A DNA stretch of 64,000 nt, from assembly GCA_030549205.1 (NCBI GenBank), contig JAUKTV010000001.1, forward strand, positions 2,852,001 to 2,916,000. Reading direction: 5' to 3'. This DNA is from Apiosordaria backusii. Lineage: Eukaryota > Ascomycota > Sordariomycetes > Sordariales > Lasiosphaeriaceae. The notes under the pieces were generated by a model, which was not told the DNA's origin, searched no databases, and saw only the letters and a list, made by a program, of their open reading frames with translations. Positions 1 through 11,283 of this stretch are shown here, piece after piece (position 1 is the stretch's first letter; every line of letters begins with the position of its first letter). The position numbers and the translations under genes were made by a program.

Positions 1-1559
1 CACTAGGCACCACATCCTCTCTCTCAGTGATCCTTTGACGGTCCAGGTGTATCACCGTCAGGAACGTCATCTGTTCGCCGAGCCATGTGATGGTCCGTGT
101 CACGATTTCGTACACACAGTCCTTCACAGGGGCTTTGGTTCAGAGTCGCACGACACGTTGCCCCTGGAAGCTGAGACGTGAGACTTCTGTGCCTCTTCCG
201 GACCACGAGACGGGGCATATTGTTTTCAGCGTTGCCGTTGGGTCGCCGCACGCCCTGGCCACCGGCTCTCGATCGCTGACCGCCGATGCCGGTTGCATAT
301 GATGTCAGAGGCCCAGAGACCCCTCCCTCACAATATCATCTATACGAAGTCTTGTATATAAACACGTGCCCTATCCGTATACTACGGTGACAAGGCAGTG
401 TGTAGCCCGGGTGATAAAGGGTCCGAGACATCTCTCATGTTGAGAACAACAGGCCTCAAGGTCAAGAGTGGGTTTTCCTTCACAATCTGATCCATCCCAA
501 GATGCAGTTGCAGGTTGACAGCCAGGGGCCGGGCTTGGAGGACAGAGGCTAAAAAGCGGGGCGACGAGCTTGACAGTTTCTCGTGAAAGGCAGCCACGTG
601 AGGGCCACCCGACACACAGCACCCAATAAAAAGCTTGTGTCTTCCGATTGTCTCTACTCTGAGGTGAAGAAAGACCAACATGACTTCGAGATTCCAGCCT
701 TTAGAAGTTGGCGGGGCCTAGAATGTCTGCTGAGTACCTATTCAGAGAGTCCCGAACTGGTGCAGGTCTTCCGTATAGGTCCGGGGACTGACCTCCCTCT
801 GCAAGGGAGAATTTGCTAAACCCATGATCAGCGGTCGTATCTGTACGAGCACGACCTCTCGAAGGAGCTAGCAGTAAAACCCGAGAAGGCAAAAAAGAGG
901 GGTACACATGTTTGACACCAGAGCTCTTGGCAAGATTGGTGAACAGGTTGTTTGAGAAACCCAAGAGTGCTGACAGCAAAGCAAATAGTGATCGCTGGCA
1001 GAAGCCTGTGTATGTTCCAGGTCGGGTTGCTCAATAGGACTTTTATAAGATTGGATATTGGAATGCCCGACGGAGTATTGAATGCCAGCATTGCCAGGGT
1101 GTTAGGTCCTAGGTAACACCCAATATGCTGGTCAGCCAGGTACGGTACCTTAGTGGGAGCTACGGCCCAAAAACAGCTACCTAACCACACCCAGCACCAC
1201 TGCGGTTCCCTTTATTAGGGGGCGTCTCATGGGCGGGCGGCTATGACGTTTCTAAATCCAACCACACAGCAAACTCCGTTCACCTCGCCAGACCACACGA
1301 GCAACAAAACTGCAACTTGTTCTCATCCTACCTCGCACGCCACGAAACTCGTTTCTATACTGGCACCCTCGTGCGATTGATTTTGAAGCTCCCAGACGTC
1401 GACAGGGCACTCCTTGTTGGAGACTGAAACCCACACATTCGTATCATTTTGGTCGGGCTTCAAAATCGCCATGCCGGGGCGGGCTTGACTTATCAGCCGA
1501 CTGCCACCGCCGCTTCACTTCCCGACACGTGAACCCGCTCGCTACCACGAGACCACATT
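1..1559. other. No gene recognised; upstream region of the Munc13-like gene
   Basis: Several short open frames of 60-120 codons occur on both strands, but none looks like a known protein or carries convincing intron signals. The last few hundred bases should hold the promoter and 5' leader of the plus-strand gene starting at 1560. A gene cut by the left window edge cannot be excluded. Confidence 0.5.
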
Positions 1560-4500
1560 ATGTCCCAGGCGTCGCGAGCTTCGTACAATCCGAACCGCCG
1601 GGTTGGCAGCCTCGGTCGAGCACCGTCGAGAGCCCGCGCGCCGACAATTAGCTACGACGATGCATACTCGTTCGCCTTGCGCATCGCCTTCCTGAACTAC
1701 CTCCTCCAGCCACGGAAGAAGAAAAAGGAATATGTCAACACACCAAAGCCCCCTCCGAGGGCACATACCTCGAGTATGTCGGAGCTGATGAAGGACTTGA
1801 CCGGTTCTGCCTCCATCAAACTCCCCCACGCGTTTCGCCAGTTTCTGGAGAGACGGATGTCCGGTGTGCTTCAAGGGATTGAGAGGTTACCAGGATTCAG
1901 CGACGCTGCCGTGAAGAGAACGTTTGCTGAGGCCTATACGGCCTTCACCGCCAAAGACTTCCAGAAGTCAATCGACAAAGACCGCAAGGTCGAACCACTG
2001 GTTTTGATTTTCTATTCGGCTGCGACCAAGGCTCAGGGGCGAGGAAAGTCCCCCGATGATCATTCCTGGAAATTCTTGGTGGACAGGCACCTGGCCATGT
2101 TCATCAGGCTGCTCAGCAGTATCCTCAAGGATCTGGGAAGTGAGAAGTCTGAGCTTATTGGACGCCTCAACACGCTAGAGAAGAAGCTCATGACGAACGA
2201 CCAAAACTTGTATTTGGACACTGGGCAGGAAGAGCACAAGTACGTGGAGAAGGATATACCCCTGACCTATGAGGTCAAGGACATGTTCATGGTGCAGACG
2301 GTCGCCAAGATATTTGGGGTGACCAATTCTCAAGTACAGAATGACATCGACAGAAATATGTCGAGTTGGACCGAGGATAATGCACTGAAGGACTTCAAAG
2401 GATACCAATTCAGGCTTTCGGCTGGCATGGCTGGGACATTGCGAAAGTCAGATTTTGATGTGGACGAAGCCTTTGAGGAATGGAGGCGACAGGAAGGCCC
2501 CCATCTGGCAAAGATCTTTGCTGAGCTTTTGAGCGTTCGACCCGATCTCAAAGGAGGAGCCGGTACTGGAAACGACAAGGTGCTTTCAGCGCGGCCTACA
2601 TCCATGTATGATGACCAGGCCTACGCAGATCTCGGCAGGATGCTGTCCAACAACGACCCCGGGTCTCCCGTTTCTGGCTTTGACCCTTCGTTTAGCTTTG
2701 GGTCGCTTTCACTTGAGGATACGAACAGCATACGGAGTGTGGACGAGCCGAGCTACACTTTCATTCCCCAAAATCCTCGCGGCGTTTACAAGATAATCAC
2801 CCAATATGTCCTGTCTTACGTCGAGATGCACGCTCAAGATTCTGACTCACCATTGGCCGAGGAAACCAATGATCTCCTAGTAGAGCTGGCTGTCCGATGG
2901 CGAATTCCACAGTTCACCCGCCATGTTGTACTCGTCGAGGTTGCCGCTCGCAAATTCCTTGATTCGGAGATTACTGCGGAGCAGCTGTACACCTATCTGG
3001 ATTTTGTGAAGGAACAGCAACCGGAGCCAAAGAAGGTACCCCCGATCTACTTATTCACATCAGGCCTCAGTGAGATCGAACCAAGCAAGTGGACGATGGT
3101 CGATTTTGCGGGCTACCAGCAGGCCCTACGAGATCTGCATGAAGCTTTGCTACGGGAGCTCTACACACTATTGTGCCAATGCTATCTTCCAAAACCCCCA
3201 AGTGTTGGTGTCGTGATGGCCCTTCTCATGAACCACATCTACAACGACCCTGCCTTCTCTCAGCGCCCTGAGGATGAGACGGAGTTTTCTCAGCAACTCG
3301 CGAACGGCTTGCGCGAGGCTGCAGGCGATGCTTATCGGGGTTTCCTCGATGTCCACATTCCTCGGAATCAACAGGAGTGGGACTTTGCAAACGTGGTGAA
3401 TCTTGGAAAAGCCGTGGTTGGGCTTGCAGAAAAGATCAAGAAGCGTTACCGCAAGAACCCAGAGGTCATGGGCGTCAGCCCGTTCAAGGTTCTTGTCGAG
3501 ACGACATTTCCCAGCTTTGAGGAAGACACCCACGAGATCATCAAGCGGGTGCTGGACATGGCAAAGCAGCAAAACATCGAGATTGATCTGCAGGATGGCT
3601 TCGACCTGTATAAGGAACTGGTCGAGATCAGAAAGATCCATCTCGAGTCGCTCCCCGACAAGCCGTTTGCCTTCCACATTGAGGGGCTACTTGAAGGGTT
3701 TGTCTGGAGGTGGATTCAGAATGCAGAGGAGAAGATGACGCAGTTTGTTGAGTCGGCTATCAAGCAGGATCAGTTCAAGGTTCGGGTGCGCCATGAGGGG
3801 GATATTCCTACGGATGATGAGAGGCACAGTCATTCGATTATTGATACTTTTACGCTTTTCAACCAGACGGTCGATCAGGTGTATCAGCTGGGTTGGAATG
3901 ATGAGGTTCATCTGGCGAGGTTCATGACGAGTTTGGCAAAGGCCTTTGCAGCGGGGATTGGGAGGTATTGTGAGATTGTTGAGCTGCAGTTTGCGAGGGA
4001 GATGGATAGGCAGAGTGCTCAGGAGGCGGCGAGGGAGAGGACGGCGCAAGAGAAGTTTTTCCAGTATGCGAAGGAGGCGTGGAATACGAAGGAGAGGATT
4101 GAGCCTTTTCAGTTTTATCCCGAGGTTGGTCTTGTCACCGTCCAAGCTTTTGGGACTTGTGCTAATGATGCTTCCAGTCGTTTGTCAAATTCAACAATAT
4201 CGAATATGCCATGCAGGCACTGGACAAGCTGGAGAAACTCATGAATGTGGATCGTTGCGCAGAGGTGCTGGACAAGGTTGACGGTCCTAAGCAGATGGTC
4301 AAGCGGCCGGCTCACTATGTGTTTACGATTAAGATCGTGGAGGGTGAGGATTTGAAGGCGTGCGATCCAAACGGGACTAGTGATCCGTATGTGGTGCTCT
4401 GTGACGAGTATCAGAAGCGTCTGGCCAAGACGAGGGTGATTCCACGGACTCTGAACCCACGATGGGATGAGTCGGTTGATATCACAGTGTCGGGGGCGCT

Positions 4501-5763
4501 GAACGTCATTGCCACTATTTGGGACCATGATATGTTTGGCGAGCACGACTTTGTGGGCCGGACGTCGCTTAAGTTGGACCCGGTGCACTTTGGTGATTAC
4601 TTGCCGAGGGAGTTTTGGCTGGATCTTGATACGCAGGGGAGGATATTGTTCAGAGTTACTATGGAGGGTGAGCGTGATGACATCCAATTTCATTTTGGGA
4701 AGGCGTTCAGGCACCTCAAGAGGACGGAGCGGGATATGGTGCGGAAGGTCACCAGCAAGGTAAGGCTTATTTTTACTAAAACAAAACCAGAGCAAACAGA
4801 GATGCTGACAGGATTTAGCTCACCATGCATATCAATGCCTCCTTGTCTCATGAAGCATTACGCAACCTGCTGAGCAAGGGCATTGCGGCTTCTATGGCCA
4901 GTCTATGGAAGAAGAAGCAGGCTAGCGCGCCGCCAGTGACAGCAGCAGAGATTGAGAATGCTCTCCAGCCGCTGTTCACCTACTTTGACGAAAACTTTGC
5001 GATCATGAAGCAAACACTGACGGATGCTACTATGATGGCGGTCATGACACGGCTTTGGAAGGAGGTGTTGCTCGCCATTGAGAACCTATTGGTTCCTCCA
5101 CTGTCGGACAAGCCATCAAACCAAAAGCCGCTCACCCAAACCGAGATGGATGTCGTGTACAGATGGCTTGAGCTCCTGTTTGCCTTCTTCAATGCCAAGG
5201 ATCCCGAAACGGGCGAAGTACTAGGAGTACCAGCCGATGTCCTCAAGTCGCCTAAGTGGCACGAACTGGCATCGCTCAACTTCTTCTACTTTGACTCGAC
5301 CGAGAATTTGATTAGGACATCAGAGCGGATGGTAGCAGCCAACATGGAACGAGCCAAACTCCAAGCGCAGCAAGCCCACCCCGCGCTTCCGAACAGATTA
5401 TCAGCCCCGGCGTCACTGGGGGGGAACCATCTCAGCGTGGCCAACGCTGGTTTTGGCAGCCTGGGGACGATCAGGCGCGGCAAGAGTATAATGATGAGCC
5501 GCAACCTGGGCACGATGCGCAAGGCCAAAGAGGAGAAGAGGAAGGAGATGCAGGCGGACCCGAGCGATGATATGATTATGAGGATACTGAGGATGAGGCC
5601 GGAGGCGGTGAACTACCTCAAGGAGCGCCAGAGGCAAAAGGAGCGGATGGCGGCGAGGCAGCAGGCGGCGAATATTGTGCGGCAGAGCGTACACCAGGGG
5701 TGGAATAATGGGCCGGCGTTTGGCGGGGCGTTGTATGGGAGGAATAATTTGCCGCAGCGATGA
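1560..5763 (+). CDS. Munc13/UNC-13-like C2 domain protein
   Basis: Three exons are modelled: 1560-4124, 4178-4759 and 4819-5763, giving about 1,363 residues. Intron 1 (53 nt) has a GCTAATG branch-like site; intron 2 has donor GTAAGG. Both are phase 0. The centre, residues about 900-1020, is a C2 domain: it has a strand with acidic loop (KACDPNGTSDPYV) and a second loop IWDHDMFGEHD, so the aspartates expected for calcium binding are present. The long helical regions on both sides match the MHD1 and MHD2 layout of fungal Munc13-like (DUF810) proteins. In animals Munc13 primes SNARE-dependent exocytosis; a role in vesicle tethering or priming at the plasma membrane is inferred from the family. 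The C-terminal tail (last 100 residues) is basic and rich in Arg, Met and Gln. The ATG at 1560 is the first in frame. Confidence 0.85.
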
Positions 5764-6417
5764 TGGAATGTTGAGAAGGGGAGAAGGGGATACAAAACGG
5801 GCTATTTTTATCTAGGTATTTTATGGGGTGTTCGAATTCAAGGGGTTAATAAGGAGCAGGAGCTGGAATGGAAAGCGTTTATGAGAAGGGTTGATGAAAT
5901 GGATTGCGCTTGTTTTGTTTTTTTGGCTTTTGGCTTCTTTTGGATGCATATATCTCTATTGAAATAATACCTATTTTTTTCCTTAGACGTCAAGGTTGAA
6001 AAGGGGGTGATAAGCGGGAAGATGACCATCAACTTCTATGCCAAGCTGATACTTCTTGGCAAGAAAAGGGGCAAGCCACATGAGGCTTGATGACATGACA
6101 GCATCAACGGGTCTGGCGGGTTTTTTTATCGCTTGGCTCACCAGCAACGTCAAGCTAAGCTCACCGGTAGTCGTCAAGAAGGTCGGGAGAGCTACCGAAG
6201 CTGCCCCTGCACAGCCGATACCGCCCCCGGATTGGCGCAACTGTCGGTCAATCGGAACTGTGTTAGGCACTGAGGACGCGGGAAACCAAAGGAAATCCTC
6301 AAGTCTTCCCAAGGGTAACAAGCCACGAGCGAGCTACGAGCCTCGGCCCTTTCACTGGCAGAGGCTATCGAAACCCATTGGCGGCCCCTGTAAGATAAGA
6401 CAAAGGATATTATCCTC
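5764..6417. other. Intergenic: 3' region of Munc13-like gene and pyrophosphatase leader
   Basis: This stretch is T-rich just after 5763, consistent with a 3' UTR, then becomes the upstream region of the pyrophosphatase gene. No supported gene. Confidence 0.5.
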
Positions 6418-7749
6418 ATGCTGGTCCTCCAAGTGCTGCGGCAAACGCAGCAGTCACCCGCGCGAGTAGCGAGAATATTCTCAAGCTCAAAAACCACTTT
6501 TCCAAACATGCCGCCACACCAGCAGCTGCAGCCCCGCCCGAGCCAATCACAGTTCCGCTCGCTGGCGTCACACAGTCTCCTCCCCACCTCCACCGCTGCT
6601 GGAGCTGGAGCCCCTCCCCCTCGCTCCTCGTCAGGCTCAGGCTCTATTTCTTCGCCCTCAAATCCCTCGCAACATCCTTTTGCGCGAAGAACTGCCCAGA
6701 TTGCGCGGCACTTGTCAACGTCCAGCAGTATCAATACAGAATTCGACAAGATGGCCTACTCCATCCGCAAGGTCGGCGCCCCCTACACCCTCGAGCACCG
6801 CGTGTACATCGAGAAGGATGGCGTTCCCGTCTCCCCCTTCCACGACATCCCCCTCTACGCCAACGCCGAGAAGACCGTCCTCAACATGATTGTCGAGATC
6901 CCGCGCTGGACCAATGCCAAGCAGGAGATCTCCAAGGACGAGCTGCTCAACCCCATCAAGCAGGACGTCAAGAAGGGCAAGCTTCGGTTTGTTCGCAACT
7001 GCTTCCCCCACAAGGGGTACCTCTGGAACTATGGTGCCTTCCCTCAGGTATGAATTGGCCTGCCTAATTGCCGCCCAAGGAACATGTGCTGATTTTTGAT
7101 ATTGGTATAATAGACTTGGGAAGACCCCAACGTCGTCCACCCCGAGACCAAGGCCAAGGGCGACAACGACCCGTTGGATGTCTGCGAGATCGGCGAGTTG
7201 GTTGGTTATACCGGCCAGATCAAGCAGGTCAAGGTTCTTGGTGTGATGGCCTTGCTGGATGAGGAGGAGACCGACTGGAAGGTCATCGTCATTGACGTGA
7301 ACGACCCCTTGGCTCCCAAGCTCAACGACGTTGAGGATGTCGAGCGCCACCTTCCCGGCCTTCTCCGGGCGACCAACGAGTGGTTCCGTATCTACAAGAT
7401 CCCTGACGGAAAGCCCGAGAACCAGTTTGCTTTCACTGGCGAGTGCAAGAACAAGAAGTGAGTCCACTACTGCTACTATCTCATTGGAAATTAAATTGGG
7501 AGCTAACGCTTGAGGGAAAAAAGGTACGCCATGGACGTCATCCACGAGTGCAACGAGGCCTGGGAGAAGCTCATCACCGGCAAGACCCCCGCCGGCGGTA
7601 TTGCAACCACCAACCTGACTGTCAACCACTCCCAGAGCAGAGTCTCGCCTGACCAGCTGCCTCCTCTGCCCCAGAACCAGGAGCTGCCCCCTGCTCCCAT
7701 CGATGCTAGCATTGACAAGTGGTTCTTTATCAGCGGTGCTTCTGCTTGA
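6418..7749 (+). CDS. Inorganic pyrophosphatase (possible alternative mitochondrial start)
   Basis: This family I soluble pyrophosphatase hydrolyses diphosphate to two phosphates. Exons: 6418 or 6751 to 7047, 7114-7457 and 7524-7749. From the ATG at 6751 (context ACAAGATGGCC) the product has 288 residues, the usual size of yeast Ipp1 (287). Family signatures are visible: EIPRWTNAK, the catalytic run GDNDPLDVCEIG, and the KVIVIDVNDP segment. The frame is open upstream to an ATG at 6418, adding 111 residues rich in Ser, Pro, Arg and Ala with few acidic residues, so it could act as a mitochondrial presequence. I take 6751 as the main cytosolic start, and the longer form as an inferred isoform. 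Both introns are GT-AG; intron 2 splits a Lys codon. Confidence 0.93.
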
Positions 7750-8068
7750 ATTGTTGAGGCGAGGCTTTGAGCTGTCGGCTTCCTTGGATTGTGGTATATA
7801 GACAGGGGACAAAAAGTTAGATAGCCGGGTGAACCTAATAAAAGCAGTGAAACACTTTTTGAGTGGCTTAGATGTTTGGTGATATGTGTTTTTTGTATGG
7901 TAAAGATAAAACGCCCCTCCCAATGCTGTTGTGGTAATGTAAAGACAAGATGGTATATGTGGTAGATACACTTTTTGTACAATTTTCCCTCCCCCTTTTT
8001 CCCAATTTTGTTCTGTGTTTTTTTTTTTTTTTTTTTTTTTGGGTATTGTGAAGTATTTTTTGAACAGC
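7750..8068. other. Convergent 3' regions, with long poly-T tract
   Basis: AT-rich spacer between two converging genes. It contains AATAAAA-like signals near 7836 and the T run at 8019-8040. No gene seen. Confidence 0.6.
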
Positions 8069-8491
8069 TTAAGCAGCAGCCAAATCATCCGCTTTTTGGA
8101 GAATACGGGAGTGGCGGTCGACCTCTTCGATTATGCTCTTGATGCCCATGTTGTCGGCGTCGAGGTCGAGTTCCTTTCCGTCCTCTGTACCGCGTCAAGT
8201 ATTAGCTCTCTAGTCTCTATTTCCAGGGGCGGGCCGGGGGTATATATTTGGGTTGGAGGTGGGTGGGGGGCGGTGCGGTCTGAAGTTGAGTGGTGTTGGG
8301 GGAAACATACTAAACTTGACAAAAAGCCTGCTCGGGGCGGTGGAGGACCGGGGCAGGAGCTGGGTGGAGATGGCCATCCCCGAGGAGCGGGCGTTTGGCG
8401 GGAGGTAGGAGAGGAAGAGGCGGGCGGATTTGGCGCGGGCGGAGAAGGGGTTGAAGGCGGTTTGGATTTCGGTTATGAAGCGGGTTATCAT
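8069..8491 (-). CDS. mrpl44: Mitochondrial large-subunit ribosomal protein mL53 (Mrpl44)
   Basis: Two exons: 8491-8311 and 8184-8069, joined across a 126-nt GT-AG intron (GTATGT to TACAG, phase 1). The product is 98 residues, the same length as yeast Mrpl44. The N-terminus MITRFITEIQTAFNPFS, the LPPNARSSG segment and the C-terminal EEVDRHSRIL run are what I recognise in fungal mL53 proteins. It is a structural component of the mitochondrial 54S ribosomal subunit. The gene is convergent with the pyrophosphatase (about 320 nt between stop codons) and divergent from SEC20. A poly-T run of about 22 nt at 8019-8040 lies just beyond its stop codon. Confidence 0.88.
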
Positions 8492-9001
8492 TGTGTCGGG
8501 TTGAGGGGGATTTTGCGCCCTGATACCGGTGGGAAGTTCTGGGGCTATAGGGGTATCGAATTGAGGGCGGGTCGGTCAAAGGGCGGTTCAAAAAATGTCG
8601 TGATACCGCGGGCTTGGTGTTGAGGCTCGACTCTTTGCTGGGGCTGCGGTTCAAAGATTCAAAACGGAGCTGCTTAGCTGACGGAGTTGGAAATGTGGGG
8701 ACGGTGGTGGATGTTGAAGTTAGCGCGGGGTGGGAAGAAAACGGAGCTTCCATGGTGCCAAGTATAGGTGCTGGCTGGAGTGAGTGACGTTGCACCATTG
8801 AACTTGTTGCACATGGGATTGATTTGGTTGCTTGCCAAAGAGAGCTTGACAAGTTGACAAGTTGGATACTTGACACGGTGTAGCACAGCACAGCGACAAA
8901 GGCCAGATTGCGGTTTCTTCCCAATAACACACAAAAGTGACAACTACTGCGGAATTACACCAAACGACACAGGGGAATAATACGAGAAAAGGGGCAACGG
9001 G
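8492..9001. promoter_or_regulatory. Divergent promoter between mL53 and SEC20
   Basis: About 510 nt separate the start codons of the minus-strand mL53 gene and the plus-strand SEC20 gene, so both promoters must lie here. I could not assign a specific element. Confidence 0.5.
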
Positions 9002-10390
9002 ATGGCAACAATCGATACGCTTTCTGAGCGCCTCTCTGCGCTGCAGGAGACAACCGCCCAGCTTCAAGAATTGATCACTAGACTGGCAAACCTCAAGTTT
9101 GCGCCGGGGAGTGTACCGCTTACCAACGAGGGGGAAGCACGCGAGAATGTCGCCACGGAACTCAGCGCGGAGATTAGCTCGATCTTGAGGGAGGAAGAGG
9201 AAGAGCTGGAGTTACTACAGGAGGAGATCATTGACCTACGGGGCGGGAGGCCAGGAAGTGAAGGTGAACACAAGAAGCAAAGGCTTAAAGAGGGGGCGCA
9301 AAGATTAGAAAACGAACTCAAAACGTATGTCCTCTCCCTCCTCCATGATCTCAAACAATGTGTACTAACAGAAGCGTCACAACAGTGCCAGAACAACCTT
9401 CCGCAAAGCCCAGCTCTCAGCCCACCACTCCCTCCTCGCCGCCCAAAAACTCGAGCGCCAGCTCCTCGCGGCCTCGTACGCTGCCTCTGCCTCTCTGGCT
9501 AACTCTACCCATTCTATAACATCCTCCTCTTCCGACCCAGCAACCCAACAACAACAAGAACAACCAAACGAAGACCCCAGAACCCAACTCTTCACCCCCA
9601 AAGACCTCCGCCGCCACCGCAACCCCAAACCTTCCTCGTCCGACGACCCCAACGCCCAAGTCGTCAACGCCTCCTCGGACCTGACCCTCTCTCTCCGCCG
9701 CACCCACGCACTCATCGCGGCCGAAGTGCAAAAGAGCGCCTTTGCGTCCCAGACCCTGGCCGAATCGTCCGCCGCGCTGGCTGAGCTGCAGAAGAACTAC
9801 GAGGGGATCGACTCGCTGCTGTCAAAATCGAAAAACTTGGTTTCGACGCTGTTGACCACGACAAAGAGCGATACGTGGTATTTGCAGACCTCGCTGAGGT
9901 TGCTGCTGGTGACGTTGGCGTGGCTGGTTTTCAGGAGGTGGCTTTATGGGCCGCTGTGGTGGGTTGTTTGGTTGCCGCTGAAGATGACGTATAGGACTGG
10001 GAAGGGGGTTGCAAATTTGGCGGGGGGCAAGGGGGGAGCGGAGATGAAGGTGGTTTTGCCGGGGGGGACGACCACGAGGGTGGTTATGGGAGAGGAAAGT
10101 GTGCCGACGATATTGGGGGCTGGGCCGGGGGTGGGGGAGAAGAAGGAGCATGAAGTGGAGGGGGGCTGGGGGGAGAAGAAGAGGAGGAGGGGAGTTATGT
10201 GGAGAGGGTGGGGAGGATTGTGGAGGATACGCTTAATCAGAGGGAGAAGGAGGAACAGAATAGAACTGAGGAGGAGGGGGGAGATGTGGAGGAGGGGGAG
10301 CAGAAGAATCCGATGAAGAGGATGTGGGAGGAGGAGGATGTACAGAGACAGGAGCAGCAGCAGGAACAGGTGGTGAGGGATGAGTTGTGA
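9002..10390 (+). CDS. sec20: ER Q-SNARE Sec20, with apparent frame break near the C-terminus
   Basis: Exon 1 is 9002-9324 and exon 2 starts at 9386 (GTATGT to CAACAG, phase 2). Sec20 acts with Ufe1, Use1 and Sec22 in Golgi-to-ER retrograde fusion. The N-terminal half is coiled coil. The conserved Sec20 segment SDTWYLQTSLRLLL is followed by the single membrane span (LLVTLAWLVF) and GPLWWVVW. After the span the frame runs into Arg-rich text ending at 10316. Another frame, open from 10154, reads a Glu/Gln-rich tail ending VVRDEL at 10388. Yeast Sec20 ends in HDEL, so the RDEL tail is almost surely the real end. One extra G, for example in the six-G runs 10160-10165 or 10168-10173, would join the frames and give about 442 residues. 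An unseen intron is the alternative; the region lacks a good branch point. Confidence 0.85.
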
Positions 10391-11283
10391 TTTTTGTGCA
10401 TAAGCGTATCTATATAAGAATCTAATATGTTGAAGGGCTGATGATGATTAATTTATCGATCACACTTTGCATTGTTCTCATATGAGAGGTCCATGAATTC
10501 GTGCTGAGCGGGACGGCATTGCTCGCGTTAACAGTTATTGGTATGGTTGTCAGTTTTATTTAAAGGCAAGGGAGAACTGGTTTCCAGACACGAGAAGTCG
10601 AGTAGCGTCTGTGTTTTCTCGTTCTTCTAACCCAACAAAACTGCTTGGTAGTAATAATAAGAATAATCCGTGATTCATTCCCTGGTTTGTGTATACCATA
10701 CACCCTATTTGTTTTTCTTAAACTATTTCCTAACCCTATCCGCTGTTTACCGGTCCCCGATTTGTCCCAATTCCCACTCGTTGTGTGTGTTCCGGTTGCC
10801 CGTCATGATAGTCGTTAAGTTTTATAAAGTGTATGATGTTGGAATTGTACAGCAAGTTGTACAATTGTTGATAATCCCAGGAAAGAAAAAAAAGAAACCC
10901 AGTCTCCAATAACCAAAAAACACGGAAAGAAAAAAAAAGCGAGAAAAACATATAAGAACAACTGAAACCAAAAGTCCAAAAAAACGCCTGCCCATACCCC
11001 ATGTAATCCCCCAAGTCCAGTTCCCAAATTCCTAGTTGCATAACTGATAGCCCCCATAACCATGTATCTTGCTGTTGTGTGTATCCCTTTTTAATAGTTC
11101 CCCCCAGCCAGCCAGCCAAAAAAAAAGAAAAGAGTCGTTCGTAATCATGATACAAGAAAAGCCCAAACCCAAAGTCCAGTACCAAACCCATCGATAGTAA
11201 TACAAAATGTCGCGTTTTCCCTATCCACACCATAACACAAATTCAACTCGAAGCCCACCCATTTTATCACCAAGCAATCCGAC
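10391..11283. other. Convergent 3' untranslated regions
   Basis: An AT-rich spacer between SEC20 (plus) and the large unknown gene (minus), with many A/T runs as expected for 3' UTRs. Minus-strand open frames here are Phe- and Leu-rich translations of A-rich DNA and were not accepted. Confidence 0.6.

Noticed and set aside
6715..8088. 457-codon minus-strand frame across the pyrophosphatase gene
   Set aside because: It lies opposite well-identified pyrophosphatase exons and reads through its introns; a strand shadow caused by codon bias.
10736..11233. Phe/Leu-rich frame that looks like a membrane protein
   Set aside because: It is the complement of A-rich 3' UTR sequence between convergent genes; the apparent hydrophobicity comes from TTT/CTT codons.
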